Shown here: in pieces, positions 45,757 to 55,257 of the stretch
Layout of the letters: every line of letters starts with the position of its first letter
How positions within the stretch are numbered: position 1 is the stretch's first letter
From: Mesorhizobium sp.
GTDB taxonomy: Bacteria; Pseudomonadota; Alphaproteobacteria; Rhizobiales; Rhizobiaceae
Assembly: GCF_004962245.1 (NCBI RefSeq)
Contig: NZ_SUHQ01000027.1
Coordinates: forward strand, 45,677 to 109,676
Reading direction: 5' to 3'
DNA: 64,000 nucleotides
Position numbers and translations under genes: made by a program
The notes under the pieces: generated by a model
Database searches by the model: none
What the model saw: the letters and a program-made list of their open reading frames with translations, nothing else
Told to the model about the DNA's origin: nothing

Positions 45757-46500
45757 ATGTCCCAGTCAGCGTTGAAGGCAAGCACGATCACCGCAGCGAT
45801 GCGGTCCGGCCGTTCGCGGATCTCCCGGCCGGCCATTACGGTCCTGGCGGTTGCGGTCGCGGCATTGCTGGCGGGCTGCGCCAACCTCAAACGGGACAGC
45901 ATCACGGTCGGCGCTGTTCCGGACGACTATCGCACCAACCACCCGATCGTGATTGCGGAGAAAAACGAGAAGATCGACCTTCCGGTGGGCGCCGGCGATC
46001 GCGGCATGACCAAGTCTCAGCGCGACACGCTTCTGGGTTTCCTGGACGGGTACGACAAGAGCGCCGCTCCGACCCTGACGATCTCGATCCCGAGCGGTTC
46101 GGCCAACGAGATCGCCGCGACCGCGGCGGGTCGCGATTTTGCCAGGCTGGCGATTGCCAGCGGCATCAGCCGGAACCGGATCGTCATGACCACCTACCAG
46201 TCGGCTTCGGCCGAAGCGTCCGCGCCGATCCGCGTCGCCTATGTCTCGGTGAAGGCCCAGACCGATAGATGCGGGCGCTGGCCCGAAGATCTGCTGCAGA
46301 CGTCGGAAAACAAGCACTATGCCGATTTCGGCTGCTCTTATCAGAACAATCTTGCCGCCCAGATGGCCAATCCGGCCGATCTGATCGGGCCGCGCAAGCA
46401 ATCCGATATCGATGCGGAAAATCGCGGCGAGGTGATCGACATCTACCGCCAGAGAGGCATTTCGGACGAGTTCCTGGGCAATTCGGAAGTGGATTATTGA
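45757..46500 (+). CDS. cpaD: Pilus assembly lipoprotein CpaD
   Basis: A 247-residue lipoprotein. The signal peptide is cleaved at a lipobox (VAALLAGC, Cys about residue 41), and the rest has the CpaD fold with DDYRTNHPIVI (about 56) and a C-terminal CPD-like region (FGCSYQNNLAAQMANPADLIGPR). It helps anchor or localise the secretin. The start ATG 45757 is preceded by GGGGAAGCG. It is coded between cpaC and cpaE, and lipidation would need the lnt product. Confidence 0.9.
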   Translation: MSQSALKASTITAAMRSGRSRISRPAITVLAVAVAALLAGCANLKRDSITVGAVPDDYRTNHPIVIAEKNEKIDLPVGAGDRGMTKSQRDTLLGFLDGYDKSAAPTLTISIPSGSANEIAATAAGRDFARLAIASGISRNRIVMTTYQSASAEASAPIRVAYVSVKAQTDRCGRWPEDLLQTSENKHYADFGCSYQNNLAAQMANPADLIGPRKQSDIDAENRGEVIDIYRQRGISDEFLGNSEVDY

Positions 46501-46528
46501 GCTTGGGCCGCGCAAGTCACGGAAAGAA

Positions 46529-47818
46529 ATGACGATGAGCAATCTTGCCTACGACACAGGGGTGGATGGCGGCGAAATCTCGCAGCAGGATATCGCCGCC
46601 ATGCAGGCGTTGCGGCCGGTTCCGCGCATTTCGATCCAGGCATTTTGCGAGACCGAGGGCGTTGCCGGTCCGGTCGAGCGCGCCGGCGAGGATCGCCGCA
46701 TGGCAAAGGCCCATCTGAAGGTCCATATGGGCGGCATCGCCACCGCCATCGAATTCTATCAATCGGCACCGACACCGAACCTGATCCTGCTGGAATCGCG
46801 CAGCGAGCCGACGCAATTGCTGGAGCAGCTCATGCAGCTCTCCGAATATTGCGATCCGACCTCGAAGGTCGTGGTCATCGGCCACTATAATGATGTCGGC
46901 CTTTACCGCGAGCTCATCCGGTCCGGCATTTCCGAATATGTCATCGCGCCGGTGTCGATGGCCGACATCGTCAGCGTGATATCGTCGATTTTCGTTGATC
47001 CGGAAGCCGAGCCGATCGGCCGCTCGATCGCCTTCATCGGCGCCAAGGGTGGCGTCGGCTCCTCGACCATTGCCCACAATGTGGCCTGGGCGATGTCGTC
47101 CCTGTTCAAGTCCGAAGTGGTTGTCGCCGATCTTGACCTGGCTTTCGGAACGGCCAACATCAATTTCGATCAGGATCCGGCACAAGGCATTGCCGAGGCC
47201 GTCTTCTCACCGGAACGCGTCGACGAGGTCTATCTCGATCGGCTGCTTGCCCAGTGCGCGGAGCACCTGTCGCTGCTTGCGGCGCCTTCAACGCTCGACC
47301 GCGTCTACGATTTCGATCCCGATGCCTTCACGCAGCTTATCGATATGGCCCAGCGCAGTGTGCCGCTTCTGGTGCTCGATGTCCCGCACATCTGGGCAGG
47401 CTGGACCAAGAATACGCTGGTCAAGGCCGACGACATCGTGATCACGGCGACGCCGGAACTGGCCAATCTGCGCAACACCAAGAATCTGGTCGACATGTTC
47501 AAACGGCTTCGCCCGAACGATCCGCCGCCGAAGCTGATCATCAATCAGGCCGGCGTGCCAAAGCGTCCGGAGATCGCGTCATCCGACTTCGCCGACTCGC
47601 TCGGCCTGTCACCGATGTCGGTCATTCCCTTCGAGCCGCTGCTGTTTGGAAACGCCGCCAACAACGGGCGCATGCTCGGCGAAATGGATGCCAAGAACCC
47701 GATCGTCGGCACAATCAACGAGATTGCGCATGTGCTGACCGGACGCAGCGAAATCAAGGTAAAAAAGAAGGCGAGCCTCGGCAATTTCCTTGGCAAGCTT
47801 TCGCGCAGCAAGAAGTGA
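46529..47818 (+). CDS. cpaE: Pilus assembly protein CpaE (TadZ)
   Basis: A 429-residue protein that localises the Tad system. The N-terminal half is a receiver-like domain (LILLESRSEPTQLLEQLMQL; DPTSKVVVIGHYNDVGLYREL) and the C-terminal half is a MinD/ParA-type ATPase with IGAKGGVGSSTIAHNVAWA (about 171-188; the GSS replacing GKT is usual in CpaE) and LDVPHIWAGWT. ATGs at 46529 and 46535 are both possible, with GGAAAG before them. It lies before cpaF as in Caulobacter. Confidence 0.92.
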   Translation: MTMSNLAYDTGVDGGEISQQDIAAMQALRPVPRISIQAFCETEGVAGPVERAGEDRRMAKAHLKVHMGGIATAIEFYQSAPTPNLILLESRSEPTQLLEQLMQLSEYCDPTSKVVVIGHYNDVGLYRELIRSGISEYVIAPVSMADIVSVISSIFVDPEAEPIGRSIAFIGAKGGVGSSTIAHNVAWAMSSLFKSEVVVADLDLAFGTANINFDQDPAQGIAEAVFSPERVDEVYLDRLLAQCAEHLSLLAAPSTLDRVYDFDPDAFTQLIDMAQRSVPLLVLDVPHIWAGWTKNTLVKADDIVITATPELANLRNTKNLVDMFKRLRPNDPPPKLIINQAGVPKRPEIASSDFADSLGLSPMSVIPFEPLLFGNAANNGRMLGEMDAKNPIVGTINEIAHVLTGRSEIKVKKKASLGNFLGKLSRSKK

Positions 47819-47847
47819 TGCTTCCGTAGCGGAGTTGGTACTCGATC

Positions 47848-49353
47848 ATGTTTGGTAAAAGAGGCAGCGACGACGGCAGCCGGTTCACGCCGGAATTCCG
47901 TCAGCCGGCACCCGCGCCTGCCGCAAACCCTGTGGAAACGGCGGCTCTTGTCAAGCCCGCGCCGCCACCATCCGGCACGATTGGCGCGTCTGCTGCGCCG
48001 CCGCCCGTGCGCCGTGCGGTCGAGGCGCCGCCATTGGCGCCGGAGCCAAAAAGGCTCCAGCGCGAGAAGAGCGAAACCTACTACGACACCAAGAGCCAGG
48101 TCTTCTCCGCGCTCATCGACACGATCGACCTGTCGCAGCTTGCCAAGCTCGATCCCGAAAGCGCACGCGAGGAAATCCGCGATATCGTCAACGACATCAT
48201 CGCGATCAAGAATTTCGCGATGTCGATCGCCGAGCAGGAAGAACTGCTCGAGGATATCTGCAATGACGTGCTGGGTTACGGGCCGCTGGAGCCGCTGCTA
48301 GCCCGCGACGACATCGCCGACATCATGGTCAACGGTTCCAAGAATGTCTACATCGAGGTCAACGGCAAGGTCGAGCAGACCGGCATTCGTTTCCGCGACA
48401 ACCAGCAGCTCCTCAACATCTGTCAGCGCATCGTCAGCCAGGTTGGCCGCCGCGTCGATGAATCGAGCCCGATTTGCGACGCACGCCTTCCCGATGGTTC
48501 CCGCGTCAACGTCATCGCGCCGCCGCTCGCCATCGACGGCACCGCGCTCACCATCCGCAAGTTCAAAAAGGACAAGCTGACGCTCGATCAGCTGGTCAAG
48601 TTCGGCGCCATTTCGCCGCACGGCGCCGAGATTCTCAAGATCATCGGCCGCGTCCGCTGCAACATCGTCATTTCAGGCGGTACCGGCTCGGGCAAGACGA
48701 CGCTGCTCAATTGCCTGACCAACTATATCGACCGCGAGGAACGCGTCATCACCTGCGAGGATTCGGCCGAGCTGCAATTGCAGCAGCCGCATGTCGTGCG
48801 TCTGGAAACCCGCCCGCCCAACCTCGAGGGCGAAGGCGAGGTGACCATGCGCGATCTGGTCAAGAACTGCCTGCGCATGCGGCCCGAGCGTATCATCGTC
48901 GGTGAAGTGCGCGGACCTGAAGTGTTCGATCTTCTGCAGGCGATGAACACCGGCCATGACGGCTCGATGGGCACGATCCACTCGAACAGCCCGCGTGAAT
49001 GCCTGAACCGTATCGAATCGATGATCGCCATGGGCGGCTACACGCTGCCGCAGAGAACCGTGCGTGAAATCGTGGTCGGTTCCGTGGACGTGATCATCCA
49101 GGCTGCACGCCTGCGTGACGGATCGCGGCGTATCACTCACATCACCGAGGTGATCGGAATGGAGGGCGACGTCATCATCACGCAGGACATCGTCCTCTAC
49201 AATATAAAAGGCGAGGACGCGAACGGCAGGCTGCTGGGTGAGCACGTGTCGACAGGCATTGGTCGCCCGCATTTCTGGGAGCGCGCCCGCTACTATGGTG
49301 AGGAACAGCGCCTCGCCAATGCGCTCGAGGCGATGGAGAAGCGCGCTGACTGA
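47848..49353 (+). CDS. cpaF: Tad pilus secretion ATPase CpaF (TadA)
   Basis: The hexameric ATPase that drives Flp pilus assembly and retraction. 501 residues with a Pro/Ala-rich N-terminus (about 1-70), an all-helical N-domain (LAKLDPESAREEIRDIVNDI) and the core. Walker A is GGTGSGKTTLLNCL (about 276), the Asp box region and RIIVGEVRGPEVFDLLQAMNTGHDG (about 348) form Walker B and the His box. All parts needed for activity seem present. Confidence 0.96.
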   Translation: MFGKRGSDDGSRFTPEFRQPAPAPAANPVETAALVKPAPPPSGTIGASAAPPPVRRAVEAPPLAPEPKRLQREKSETYYDTKSQVFSALIDTIDLSQLAKLDPESAREEIRDIVNDIIAIKNFAMSIAEQEELLEDICNDVLGYGPLEPLLARDDIADIMVNGSKNVYIEVNGKVEQTGIRFRDNQQLLNICQRIVSQVGRRVDESSPICDARLPDGSRVNVIAPPLAIDGTALTIRKFKKDKLTLDQLVKFGAISPHGAEILKIIGRVRCNIVISGGTGSGKTTLLNCLTNYIDREERVITCEDSAELQLQQPHVVRLETRPPNLEGEGEVTMRDLVKNCLRMRPERIIVGEVRGPEVFDLLQAMNTGHDGSMGTIHSNSPRECLNRIESMIAMGGYTLPQRTVREIVVGSVDVIIQAARLRDGSRRITHITEVIGMEGDVIITQDIVLYNIKGEDANGRLLGEHVSTGIGRPHFWERARYYGEEQRLANALEAMEKRAD

Positions 49354-49382
49354 TGCGTTTGGAGGCGTAGGGGCCAGGGTCG

Positions 49383-50396
49383 ATGTTCGGAATTGACGGC
49401 ACCGTATTGGCATTCATCGTGCTCGCCGGCTTCAGCGCCGGCGCAGTCGCCTATGCTCTTTTGTTCAACCGGATTAGCACCGAGAAGCAAGTCGGCAGGC
49501 GGCTTGAGACGATCAAGACCGCAGAGACGGATGGTGCCGTCGTCAAGGCCTCGCGTGATCGCGTGGCGGAAGCGGCCAAGCGGCGCAAGTCGGTCCAGGA
49601 TTCGCTGAAGGATCTTGAGCAGAAGCAGAAAACCAACCAGCGCGTCGTCAAGAAGCCGCCATTGAAGGCCCAGATCCGTCAGGCGGGCATGAAGGTCTCG
49701 CTCGAGCGCTTCTATCTCTACTCGGCCGTTTGCGGTGTCGTCCTGACGTTTCTTGTCTATTTCATCGGCGCACCGCTGCTTATCTTGCCGGGTGTTCTGC
49801 TGGTCGGCGCCCTCGGCCTGCCACGCTGGTTCGTCTCGTTTTGCCGTGCACGCCGGGTCAAGGCGTTCCTGAACGAATTTCCGAACGCGCTCGACATCAT
49901 CGTGCGTGCTGTCAAATCCGGCCTGCCGCTGAATGACGCCATCCGCCTGATCGCCAACGAATCTCCCGAACCGGTCAAGACCGAGTTTCGCCGCATCGTC
50001 GATTCGCAGCAGATGGGCCTGTCGATTCCCGACGCCAGCCTCCGCATGGCCGAAACGATGCCATGCACGGAGGCGAGCTTCTTCGGCATCGTCATCCAAA
50101 TCCAGTCACAGGCCGGCGGCAACCTTTCCGAGGCGCTGGGCAATCTTTCGCGCGTGCTTCGCGACCGCAAGAAAATGAAAGCCAAGGTCCAGGCGCTGTC
50201 CATGGAGGCGAAGGCGTCCGCCGTGATCATCGGCGCCTTGCCTTTCGTCGTCGCCTTTCTCGTCTACCTGACAAGCCCGAACTACATCATGCCATTGTTC
50301 ACCACCAGCGTCGGCAATCTGATCCTCGGTTGTTCAGCGGTCTGGATGTCGATCGGCATCCTGGTGATGCGCAAGATGATGAACTTCGAAGTTTAG
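49383..50396 (+). CDS. tadB: Tad pilus inner-membrane protein TadB
   Basis: A 337-residue GspF/PilC-like platform protein. Hydrophobic helices are near the N-terminus (TVLAFIVLAGFSAGAVAYALLF), at 118-150 and at 290-325. The cytoplasmic T2SSF domain is at about 175-300 with ALDIIVRAVKSGLPLNDAIRLIANE and QAGGNLSEALGNLSRVLRDRKKM. With TadC it forms the membrane base that the CpaF ATPase acts on. It follows cpaF by 29 bases. Confidence 0.94.
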   Translation: MFGIDGTVLAFIVLAGFSAGAVAYALLFNRISTEKQVGRRLETIKTAETDGAVVKASRDRVAEAAKRRKSVQDSLKDLEQKQKTNQRVVKKPPLKAQIRQAGMKVSLERFYLYSAVCGVVLTFLVYFIGAPLLILPGVLLVGALGLPRWFVSFCRARRVKAFLNEFPNALDIIVRAVKSGLPLNDAIRLIANESPEPVKTEFRRIVDSQQMGLSIPDASLRMAETMPCTEASFFGIVIQIQSQAGGNLSEALGNLSRVLRDRKKMKAKVQALSMEAKASAVIIGALPFVVAFLVYLTSPNYIMPLFTTSVGNLILGCSAVWMSIGILVMRKMMNFEV

Positions 50397-50408
50397 GATT
50401 GAGATGGC

Positions 50409-51425
50409 ATGACCGACCAAGTCGTCAAAACCCTTACGGATCCGGCATTCCTGATTGCCTTGCTGGTCGGCATCGCGGTGTTTGCGACCGTCTTCACGCT
50501 GCTGCCGGCCTTTGGCGGAAACCAGCTCAAGGCGCGCATGAAATCCGTGGCGCTGGAGCGTGACGAACTGCGCGCCAAGCAGCGTGCGCGGCTTGCCGTC
50601 GAGGCCGATCGCCGCCGCAAGGGCCTGCGCGAGGAACAGTCGATCGGCATGCGCAATATTGTCGACCGGCTGGACCTGAGGCGCGCCCTGGCCGATGAAG
50701 GCACGTTGCAGAAACTCAAAGTGGCGGGCTTTCGCGGGCAGAATCCGCTGACGCGGTTCCTTTTCTTCCGTCTGGTCCTGCCCTTTGTCGGCTTCGCGCT
50801 GGCCGCGATGTATGTGTTCGTGCTCGGAGGATTGTCCGAGCAGCCGCCTCTCATCAAATTGTTCGTCTGCGTCGTCGTCGCCTATGCGGGTTTTTACGCG
50901 CCGGTGCTCTATGTCAACAACCGCGCCACCAAGCGCAAGCAGTCGATCCAGATGGCGTGGCCGGACGCGCTCGATCTGATGTTGATCTGCGTCGAATCCG
51001 GCATGTCGGTGGAGGCGGCGTTTCGTAAGGTCGCCGACGAGATCGGCTCGCAATCGGTGGCACTTGCGGAAGAGTTCATCCTCACCAATGCTGAACTTTC
51101 CTACTTGCAGGAACGCAAACAGGCTTACGAGAACCTTGCAAGTCGCACCGGCCTGGAGTCGGTCAAGTCGGTGTCGCAGGCGCTGGTCCAGGCCGAGCGC
51201 TACGGCACGCCGGTGGCGCACGCGCTGCGCGTGCTTGCCGGCGAAAGCCGCGACATGCGCATGAACGTCGCCGAGAAGAAAGCAGCGGCCTTGCCACCGA
51301 AGCTCACCGTGCCGATGATCCTGTTCTTCCTGCCGGTGCTGTTCGCCATCATTCTAGGCCCTGCAGGCATCCAGGTGAGTCAGCGCGGCGTCTTCGGCGA
51401 TCAGTCGAGATCCAGCAGCGAGTAG
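50409..51425 (+). CDS. tadC: Tad pilus inner-membrane protein TadC
   Basis: A 338-residue paralogue of TadB with one helix at the N-terminus (FLIALLVGIAVFATVFTLLP), two near 120-165 and one at the C-terminus (LTVPMILFFLPVLFAIILGP). Its T2SSF domain includes WPDALDLMLICVESGMSVEAAFRKVADE and QALVQAERYGTPVAHALRVLAGE. It follows tadB by 12 bases and ends the plus-strand tad operon at a bidirectional terminator. Confidence 0.94.
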   Translation: MTDQVVKTLTDPAFLIALLVGIAVFATVFTLLPAFGGNQLKARMKSVALERDELRAKQRARLAVEADRRRKGLREEQSIGMRNIVDRLDLRRALADEGTLQKLKVAGFRGQNPLTRFLFFRLVLPFVGFALAAMYVFVLGGLSEQPPLIKLFVCVVVAYAGFYAPVLYVNNRATKRKQSIQMAWPDALDLMLICVESGMSVEAAFRKVADEIGSQSVALAEEFILTNAELSYLQERKQAYENLASRTGLESVKSVSQALVQAERYGTPVAHALRVLAGESRDMRMNVAEKKAAALPPKLTVPMILFFLPVLFAIILGPAGIQVSQRGVFGDQSRSSSE

Positions 51426-51450
51426 CCTCGCCTAGGCGCCAATACACGCG

Positions 51451-51482
51451 AAAGCCGCGGTGCTGATGCAACGCGGCTTTGG
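51451..51482. terminator. Bidirectional hairpin between tadC and tadD
   Basis: AAAGCCGCG (51451-51459) pairs with CGCGGCTTT (51472-51480), a perfect 9-base-pair stem with a 12-base loop between the convergent tadC and tadD-like genes. The short A and T ends make it usable on both strands. Confidence 0.7.
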
Positions 51483-51517
51483 CATTTTCGGCATATCGAA
51501 TGAGTGTTGGGGGGCGG

Positions 51518-52339
51518 TCAGTTGGTGGCAGGCTTCGCCTTGTCCTGGTCCTTGAGCTGGCTCCAGGCATTCTGCTGGGCGAGCATCTGGCGAAGGTAAG
51601 CCACGTTCGCCTGCGCCTGTTCGGTCGAGAGCTCCTGCGAGGCGATCTTCTCGGCCTCGTCGAAGCGGCCCTGCAGGCCGACCACCAGCGCCAGGTTCTG
51701 GCGGACGCGGCTGTCGGCGTTCGGCTGCTGGGCGGCCGAGCGCATATAGGTCTCTGCCGTGCGCAGATCGCCTTCCAACAGGTAGGACATGCCGAGATTG
51801 GAAAGGATCGAAGGTTCGTTCGGCTTGAGGTCCAGCGCCTTGCGGTAATTCTGGCGCGCTTCGTCTCTCTGGCCGAGCTGGTCGAGAATCGCGGCTTCCG
51901 CCGACACCAGCTTCCAATCGGGATATTCCGGAGTCTGCGCGCGGCGCACCGCGTCGAGCGCCGGCTCGAACTGGCCGTTGGCAGCGAGCGCCTTACCATA
52001 GGCGGCGAGCACGTCGCGGTCCTTCGGCAGGGCGATCGCCAGCTTGCGCATTACGGCGAGCGACTGGTCGGCGTCCCCATCCATCTGCAGCGCCGCTGCA
52101 TAGTTTGTCGCGATCCGCTTGTCGTTCGGATTCTTGGCGTAGGACTGACCGAGCGCGATCGTCGCGTTGTGCAACTCGCCGGCCGACATGGTTTCCAGCG
52201 GCTTGCCGCTGGTGCGAGAGATAGAGCCGGTCGTCAACTTGCTGGTCCCGCAGCCGGCAACGCTGGCCGCGAGCGCCATTGTGAACGCTGTGGTGATCAG
52301 CCGCTTTCCCGTGGCGTTCATCATGCGTTTGATCGACAT
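51518..52339 (-). CDS. tadD: TadD-like TPR lipoprotein
   Basis: A 273-residue lipoprotein with a signal ending in a lipobox (ALAASVAGCG, Cys about 30) and tetratricopeptide repeats from about residue 55 to 245 (NATIALGQSYAKNPNDKRIATNYAAAL; EARQNYRKALDLKPNEPSILSNLG; DLRTAETYMRSAAQQPN). TadD acts as a pilotin-like partner of the secretin in Tad systems. Here it lies on the minus strand, convergent to tadC. The start ATG 52339 has GGAGGG upstream. CTAA-N7-TTAA lies 80 bases before it. Confidence 0.85.
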   Translation of the reverse strand: MSIKRMMNATGKRLITTAFTMALAASVAGCGTSKLTTGSISRTSGKPLETMSAGELHNATIALGQSYAKNPNDKRIATNYAAALQMDGDADQSLAVMRKLAIALPKDRDVLAAYGKALAANGQFEPALDAVRRAQTPEYPDWKLVSAEAAILDQLGQRDEARQNYRKALDLKPNEPSILSNLGMSYLLEGDLRTAETYMRSAAQQPNADSRVRQNLALVVGLQGRFDEAEKIASQELSTEQAQANVAYLRQMLAQQNAWSQLKDQDKAKPATN

Positions 52340-52414
52340 CGGCACCGGACCCTCCAGTCGTAGGCGTAGCCATTGAACGGCCATCTTCCCTCCCGCAGAA
52401 ATATTCTGTTAACC

Positions 52415-52430
52415 CTAACGGATAGTTAAG
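52415..52430. promoter_or_regulatory. CtrA-box-like site between tadD and leucyl aminopeptidase
   Basis: CTAA-N7-TTAAG at 52415-52430 differs by one base from TTAA-N7-TTAA. It lies in the 122-base divergent gap, about 75 bases from the tadD start and 32 from the peptidase start. Confidence 0.35.
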
Positions 52431-52461
52431 AAACGCCGACTCGGAAGCCGGAGACCACTGA

Positions 52462-53826
52462 ATGCCTGTCGAACTCGTTGAGAAAAAACTGAAGGCCGCG
52501 CTACCGGTCCATTTGGTTGCGAAGGACAGACTGGAGGCAGCAGGCCTGGCGCCCTCCACGCTAGCCTGGGCCAGGGCCAACGGCTTTTCCGGCGAGGCGG
52601 GCAGGACGCTGGTCGTGCCTGGCGAAAACGGTGCGGTTGCCGGGGCGCTGTTCGGCATAGGCGACAGCGAAGGCGCACTTGTTATCGGCACGCTGGCGAG
52701 AGCCTTGCCGGAAGGCGACTGGCATTTCGCCTCGGCGCCCGCCGAACCGGAGCTCGGGGCCATCGCACTGGCGCTCGGCGGCTATGTTTTCACCCGCTAC
52801 GGCAAGAAGCCCGGCAAGGCGCTGCGTTTTTCGCTGCCGTCCGGCGCCGACGCGGCGCGTGTTCGCAGCATCGCCGACGGCGTCTTCCTGACGCGCGATC
52901 TGGTCAACACGCCGACCAACGACATGGGACCGGACGAGCTGGAGAAGGCGGTCCGGACCCTGGCCAGGACTTACAAGGCCGAAATGTCGGTGACCAAGGG
53001 CGACGACCTGCTCAGGAAGAATTTCCCGATGATCCATGCGGTCGGCCGCGCATCGGTCGGTGCGCCGCGTCTGATCGACATGATTTGGGGGCCGAAGAAT
53101 GCACCGAAGGTGACGCTGGTCGGCAAGGGCGTCTGCTTCGACACGGGCGGTCTCGACATCAAGCCGTCCTCGGGTATGCTTTTGATGAAGAAGGACATGG
53201 GCGGCGCCGCCAACGTCCTGGGCCTCGCTTCGATGATCATGGCCGCCGGGCTGAGGGTCCGGCTGCGCGTGCTGATCCCGGCGGTCGAGAATTCGATTGC
53301 CGGCAACGCCTTCCGGCCCGGCGACGTGCTGGTGAGCCGCAAGGGCATCACTGTCGAGATCGGCAACACCGATGCCGAGGGTCGGCTGGTGCTGGCGGAT
53401 GCCCTGTCGCTGGCCGACGACGACGAGCCGCAGTTGCTGATCGATATGGCGACCTTGACGGGGGCTGCTCGCGTTGCGCTCGGTCCCGACCTGCCGCCCT
53501 TTTACACTGGCGATGAAGCGTTGGCGTCCGATCTGATTGCGGCTTCCGTCGCGGTCGAGGACCCGCTGTGGCGCATGCCGCTATGGCGGCCCTACGACGC
53601 AAAACTGTCCTCGAAGGTTGCCGACATCAACAACGTCACGTCGGACGGGTTCGCCGGCTCGATTACAGCGGCGCTGTTCCTGAAGCGCTTCGTCGAGAAG
53701 ACCGCCGCCTGGGCGCATTTCGACATCTTCGCCTGGAACCCGTCCGATCGCCCGCATGGGCTGGCTGGTGGCGAGGCGCAAGGCATCCGGACATTGGAGC
53801 GGGTCATCTCGAACCGTTACGCCTGA
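52462..53826 (+). CDS. M17 leucyl aminopeptidase family protein
   Basis: A 454-residue two-metal aminopeptidase. The C-terminal catalytic domain has VGKGVCFDTGGLDIKPS (about 220), which holds the active Lys and a metal Asp, and the signature NTDAEGRLVLADAL (about 301), with MATLTGAARVALG after it. It probably acts in peptide turnover in the cytoplasm. The PepA versus PepB split was not settled; the shorter N-terminus fits PepB-like rhizobial forms. It starts divergent from tadD. Confidence 0.9.
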   Translation: MPVELVEKKLKAALPVHLVAKDRLEAAGLAPSTLAWARANGFSGEAGRTLVVPGENGAVAGALFGIGDSEGALVIGTLARALPEGDWHFASAPAEPELGAIALALGGYVFTRYGKKPGKALRFSLPSGADAARVRSIADGVFLTRDLVNTPTNDMGPDELEKAVRTLARTYKAEMSVTKGDDLLRKNFPMIHAVGRASVGAPRLIDMIWGPKNAPKVTLVGKGVCFDTGGLDIKPSSGMLLMKKDMGGAANVLGLASMIMAAGLRVRLRVLIPAVENSIAGNAFRPGDVLVSRKGITVEIGNTDAEGRLVLADALSLADDDEPQLLIDMATLTGAARVALGPDLPPFYTGDEALASDLIAASVAVEDPLWRMPLWRPYDAKLSSKVADINNVTSDGFAGSITAALFLKRFVEKTAAWAHFDIFAWNPSDRPHGLAGGEAQGIRTLERVISNRYA

Positions 53827-53896
53827 CGTTCCAAGGCACCACAACAGGCCTCAGGACTGAAACGGAACCGAAACAATTTGCCGTCATGCTGGCCGG

Positions 53897-54247
53897 ATGT
53901 CGATTTCGATGCGTCCGAGCCAGGCTTTGCGACTGTGGCAGCAGGTGATGCTGTCGCAGGTGCGCGACGACGCGCCGGACCTCACCATGCGCCAGACGGC
54001 GATCCTGTTCACCATCTATCTCGACCCGCCACCGCATACCGTGCGCGGGCTCGCCGCCCGGCTCAATGTCACCAAGCCGGTGATCACCCGCGCGCTCGAC
54101 ACAATGGGTGCGCTGAAGCTGGTGTCGCGCCATCGCGACGAACTCGACAAGCGCAATGTGCTGGTCAAGCGCACCGTCGAGGGCGCACTCTTTGTCGAGC
54201 GCTTCGGCGATGTTATCATCGCCAAAGCCCAGGAACTGCCCATCTGA
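53897..54247 (+). CDS. MarR-family winged-helix regulator
   Basis: A 116-residue small DNA-binding protein. The winged helix is around residues 30-95: AILFTIYLDPPPHTVRGLAARL, NVTKPVITRALDTMGALKLVSRHRDELDKRN, which places the recognition helix at VTKPVITRALDTM. The C-terminal dimer helix is short. It precedes the NlpC/P60 gene by 29 bases, and may regulate it. The ligand is unknown. Confidence 0.75.
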   Translation: MSISMRPSQALRLWQQVMLSQVRDDAPDLTMRQTAILFTIYLDPPPHTVRGLAARLNVTKPVITRALDTMGALKLVSRHRDELDKRNVLVKRTVEGALFVERFGDVIIAKAQELPI

Positions 54248-54276
54248 CCGAACCGCCCTTCTGAAGAGTTGCCGAT

Positions 54277-55137
54277 TTGACCGCCAGGGATGCTCGCCTT
54301 CACGCCTTTCGTTCCGATCTCGCCGATGCCAGGCTGAAAGGCGAGGTCGCCGCCGACCGCTTTGTCGCCGGCCGGCCAGCGCGGATTTCAGCGTCCGTGG
54401 CCGATATGCGCAAAGCGCCGCGCCCGGATGCTGGCGTCAACACGCAAGCCCTGTTCGGCGACGACGTCCTCGTCTTCGAGAACGTTGAGGGCTGGGCCTG
54501 GGTCCAGGCTGAGCACGACGGCTATGTCGGCTATGTCGCTGACACGGTGCTGGACGGGCGGTATCATGCGCCGACCCACATCGTCTCGGTGCCGCGCACC
54601 TTCCTCTATCCGGGACCGGATCTGCGGTTTCCGGTGAGTGGGCAACTGTCGATGGGATCCGCGGTGACGGTGACGGGCGCTGCTGAAACACGCGGCACGC
54701 ATTATGCGTTGCTGCCGTCCGGCGAGGCGATCATATCGGGCCATTTGCGGTCTGTCGCCGAGGCTGCCGCTGACTATGTCACGGTCGCGGAGACGTTCCT
54801 CGGGACACCCTATCTATGGGGCGGCACTTCCGGTTTCGGCATCGACTGTTCCGGCCTTGTGCAATTGTCGATGCGCATGGCCGGCAAGAACGTGTTGCGC
54901 GATTCCGATATGCAGGCGGCGACCATCGGTGAGCCGCTCGAACCTGGGCCAGATTTTGTCGGACTGCGGCGCGGCGACCTGGTGTTCTGGAAGGGCCATG
55001 TCGCGATCATGACCGACGCAAAGACCATGATCCACGCCAACGGCCACACCATGCTGGTGTCGCGAGAGGGGCTCAAGGAAGCCGTAGCTCGCATCGGATT
55101 TCTCTATGGCGGGCCGACTGGGTTTCGACGGCCTTAG
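54277..55137 (+). CDS. NlpC/P60 family peptidoglycan hydrolase with SH3 domains
   Basis: A 286-residue cysteine endopeptidase predicted to cut peptidoglycan stem peptides. The N-terminal part has SH3-like repeats (about 35-160; ALFGDDVLVFENVEGWAWVQ). The catalytic NlpC/P60 domain begins near residue 165 with LGTPYLWGGTSGFGIDCSGLVQ (Cys 191 in IDCSGL), then His 241 in KGHVAIM and His 253 in MIHANGH complete the set. No signal peptide is seen, so export is unclear. The start is TTG at 54277, weak but the only one near. Confidence 0.85.
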   Translation: MTARDARLHAFRSDLADARLKGEVAADRFVAGRPARISASVADMRKAPRPDAGVNTQALFGDDVLVFENVEGWAWVQAEHDGYVGYVADTVLDGRYHAPTHIVSVPRTFLYPGPDLRFPVSGQLSMGSAVTVTGAAETRGTHYALLPSGEAIISGHLRSVAEAAADYVTVAETFLGTPYLWGGTSGFGIDCSGLVQLSMRMAGKNVLRDSDMQAATIGEPLEPGPDFVGLRRGDLVFWKGHVAIMTDAKTMIHANGHTMLVSREGLKEAVARIGFLYGGPTGFRRP

Positions 55138-55150
55138 GACGCAAACCTTC

Positions 55151-55186
55151 CCTTCTCCCCTCGCAAGCCCTCATAAGGGGAGAAGG
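55151..55186. repeat. CCTTCTCCCC / GGGGAGAAGG inverted repeat
   Basis: CCTTCTCCCC (55151-55160) pairs with GGGGAGAAGG (55177-55186) in the 120-base gap after the NlpC/P60 gene. Such CT-rich palindromes are common between rhizobial genes. It may also act as a terminator, although no T-run follows. Confidence 0.6.
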
Positions 55187-55257
55187 AAGAAGACGCTCGA
55201 TCACCTTTTGTTCCGATTCTTCTTGGCGATTGCGCGCCGTCGCGCTACCTCTGGCGC

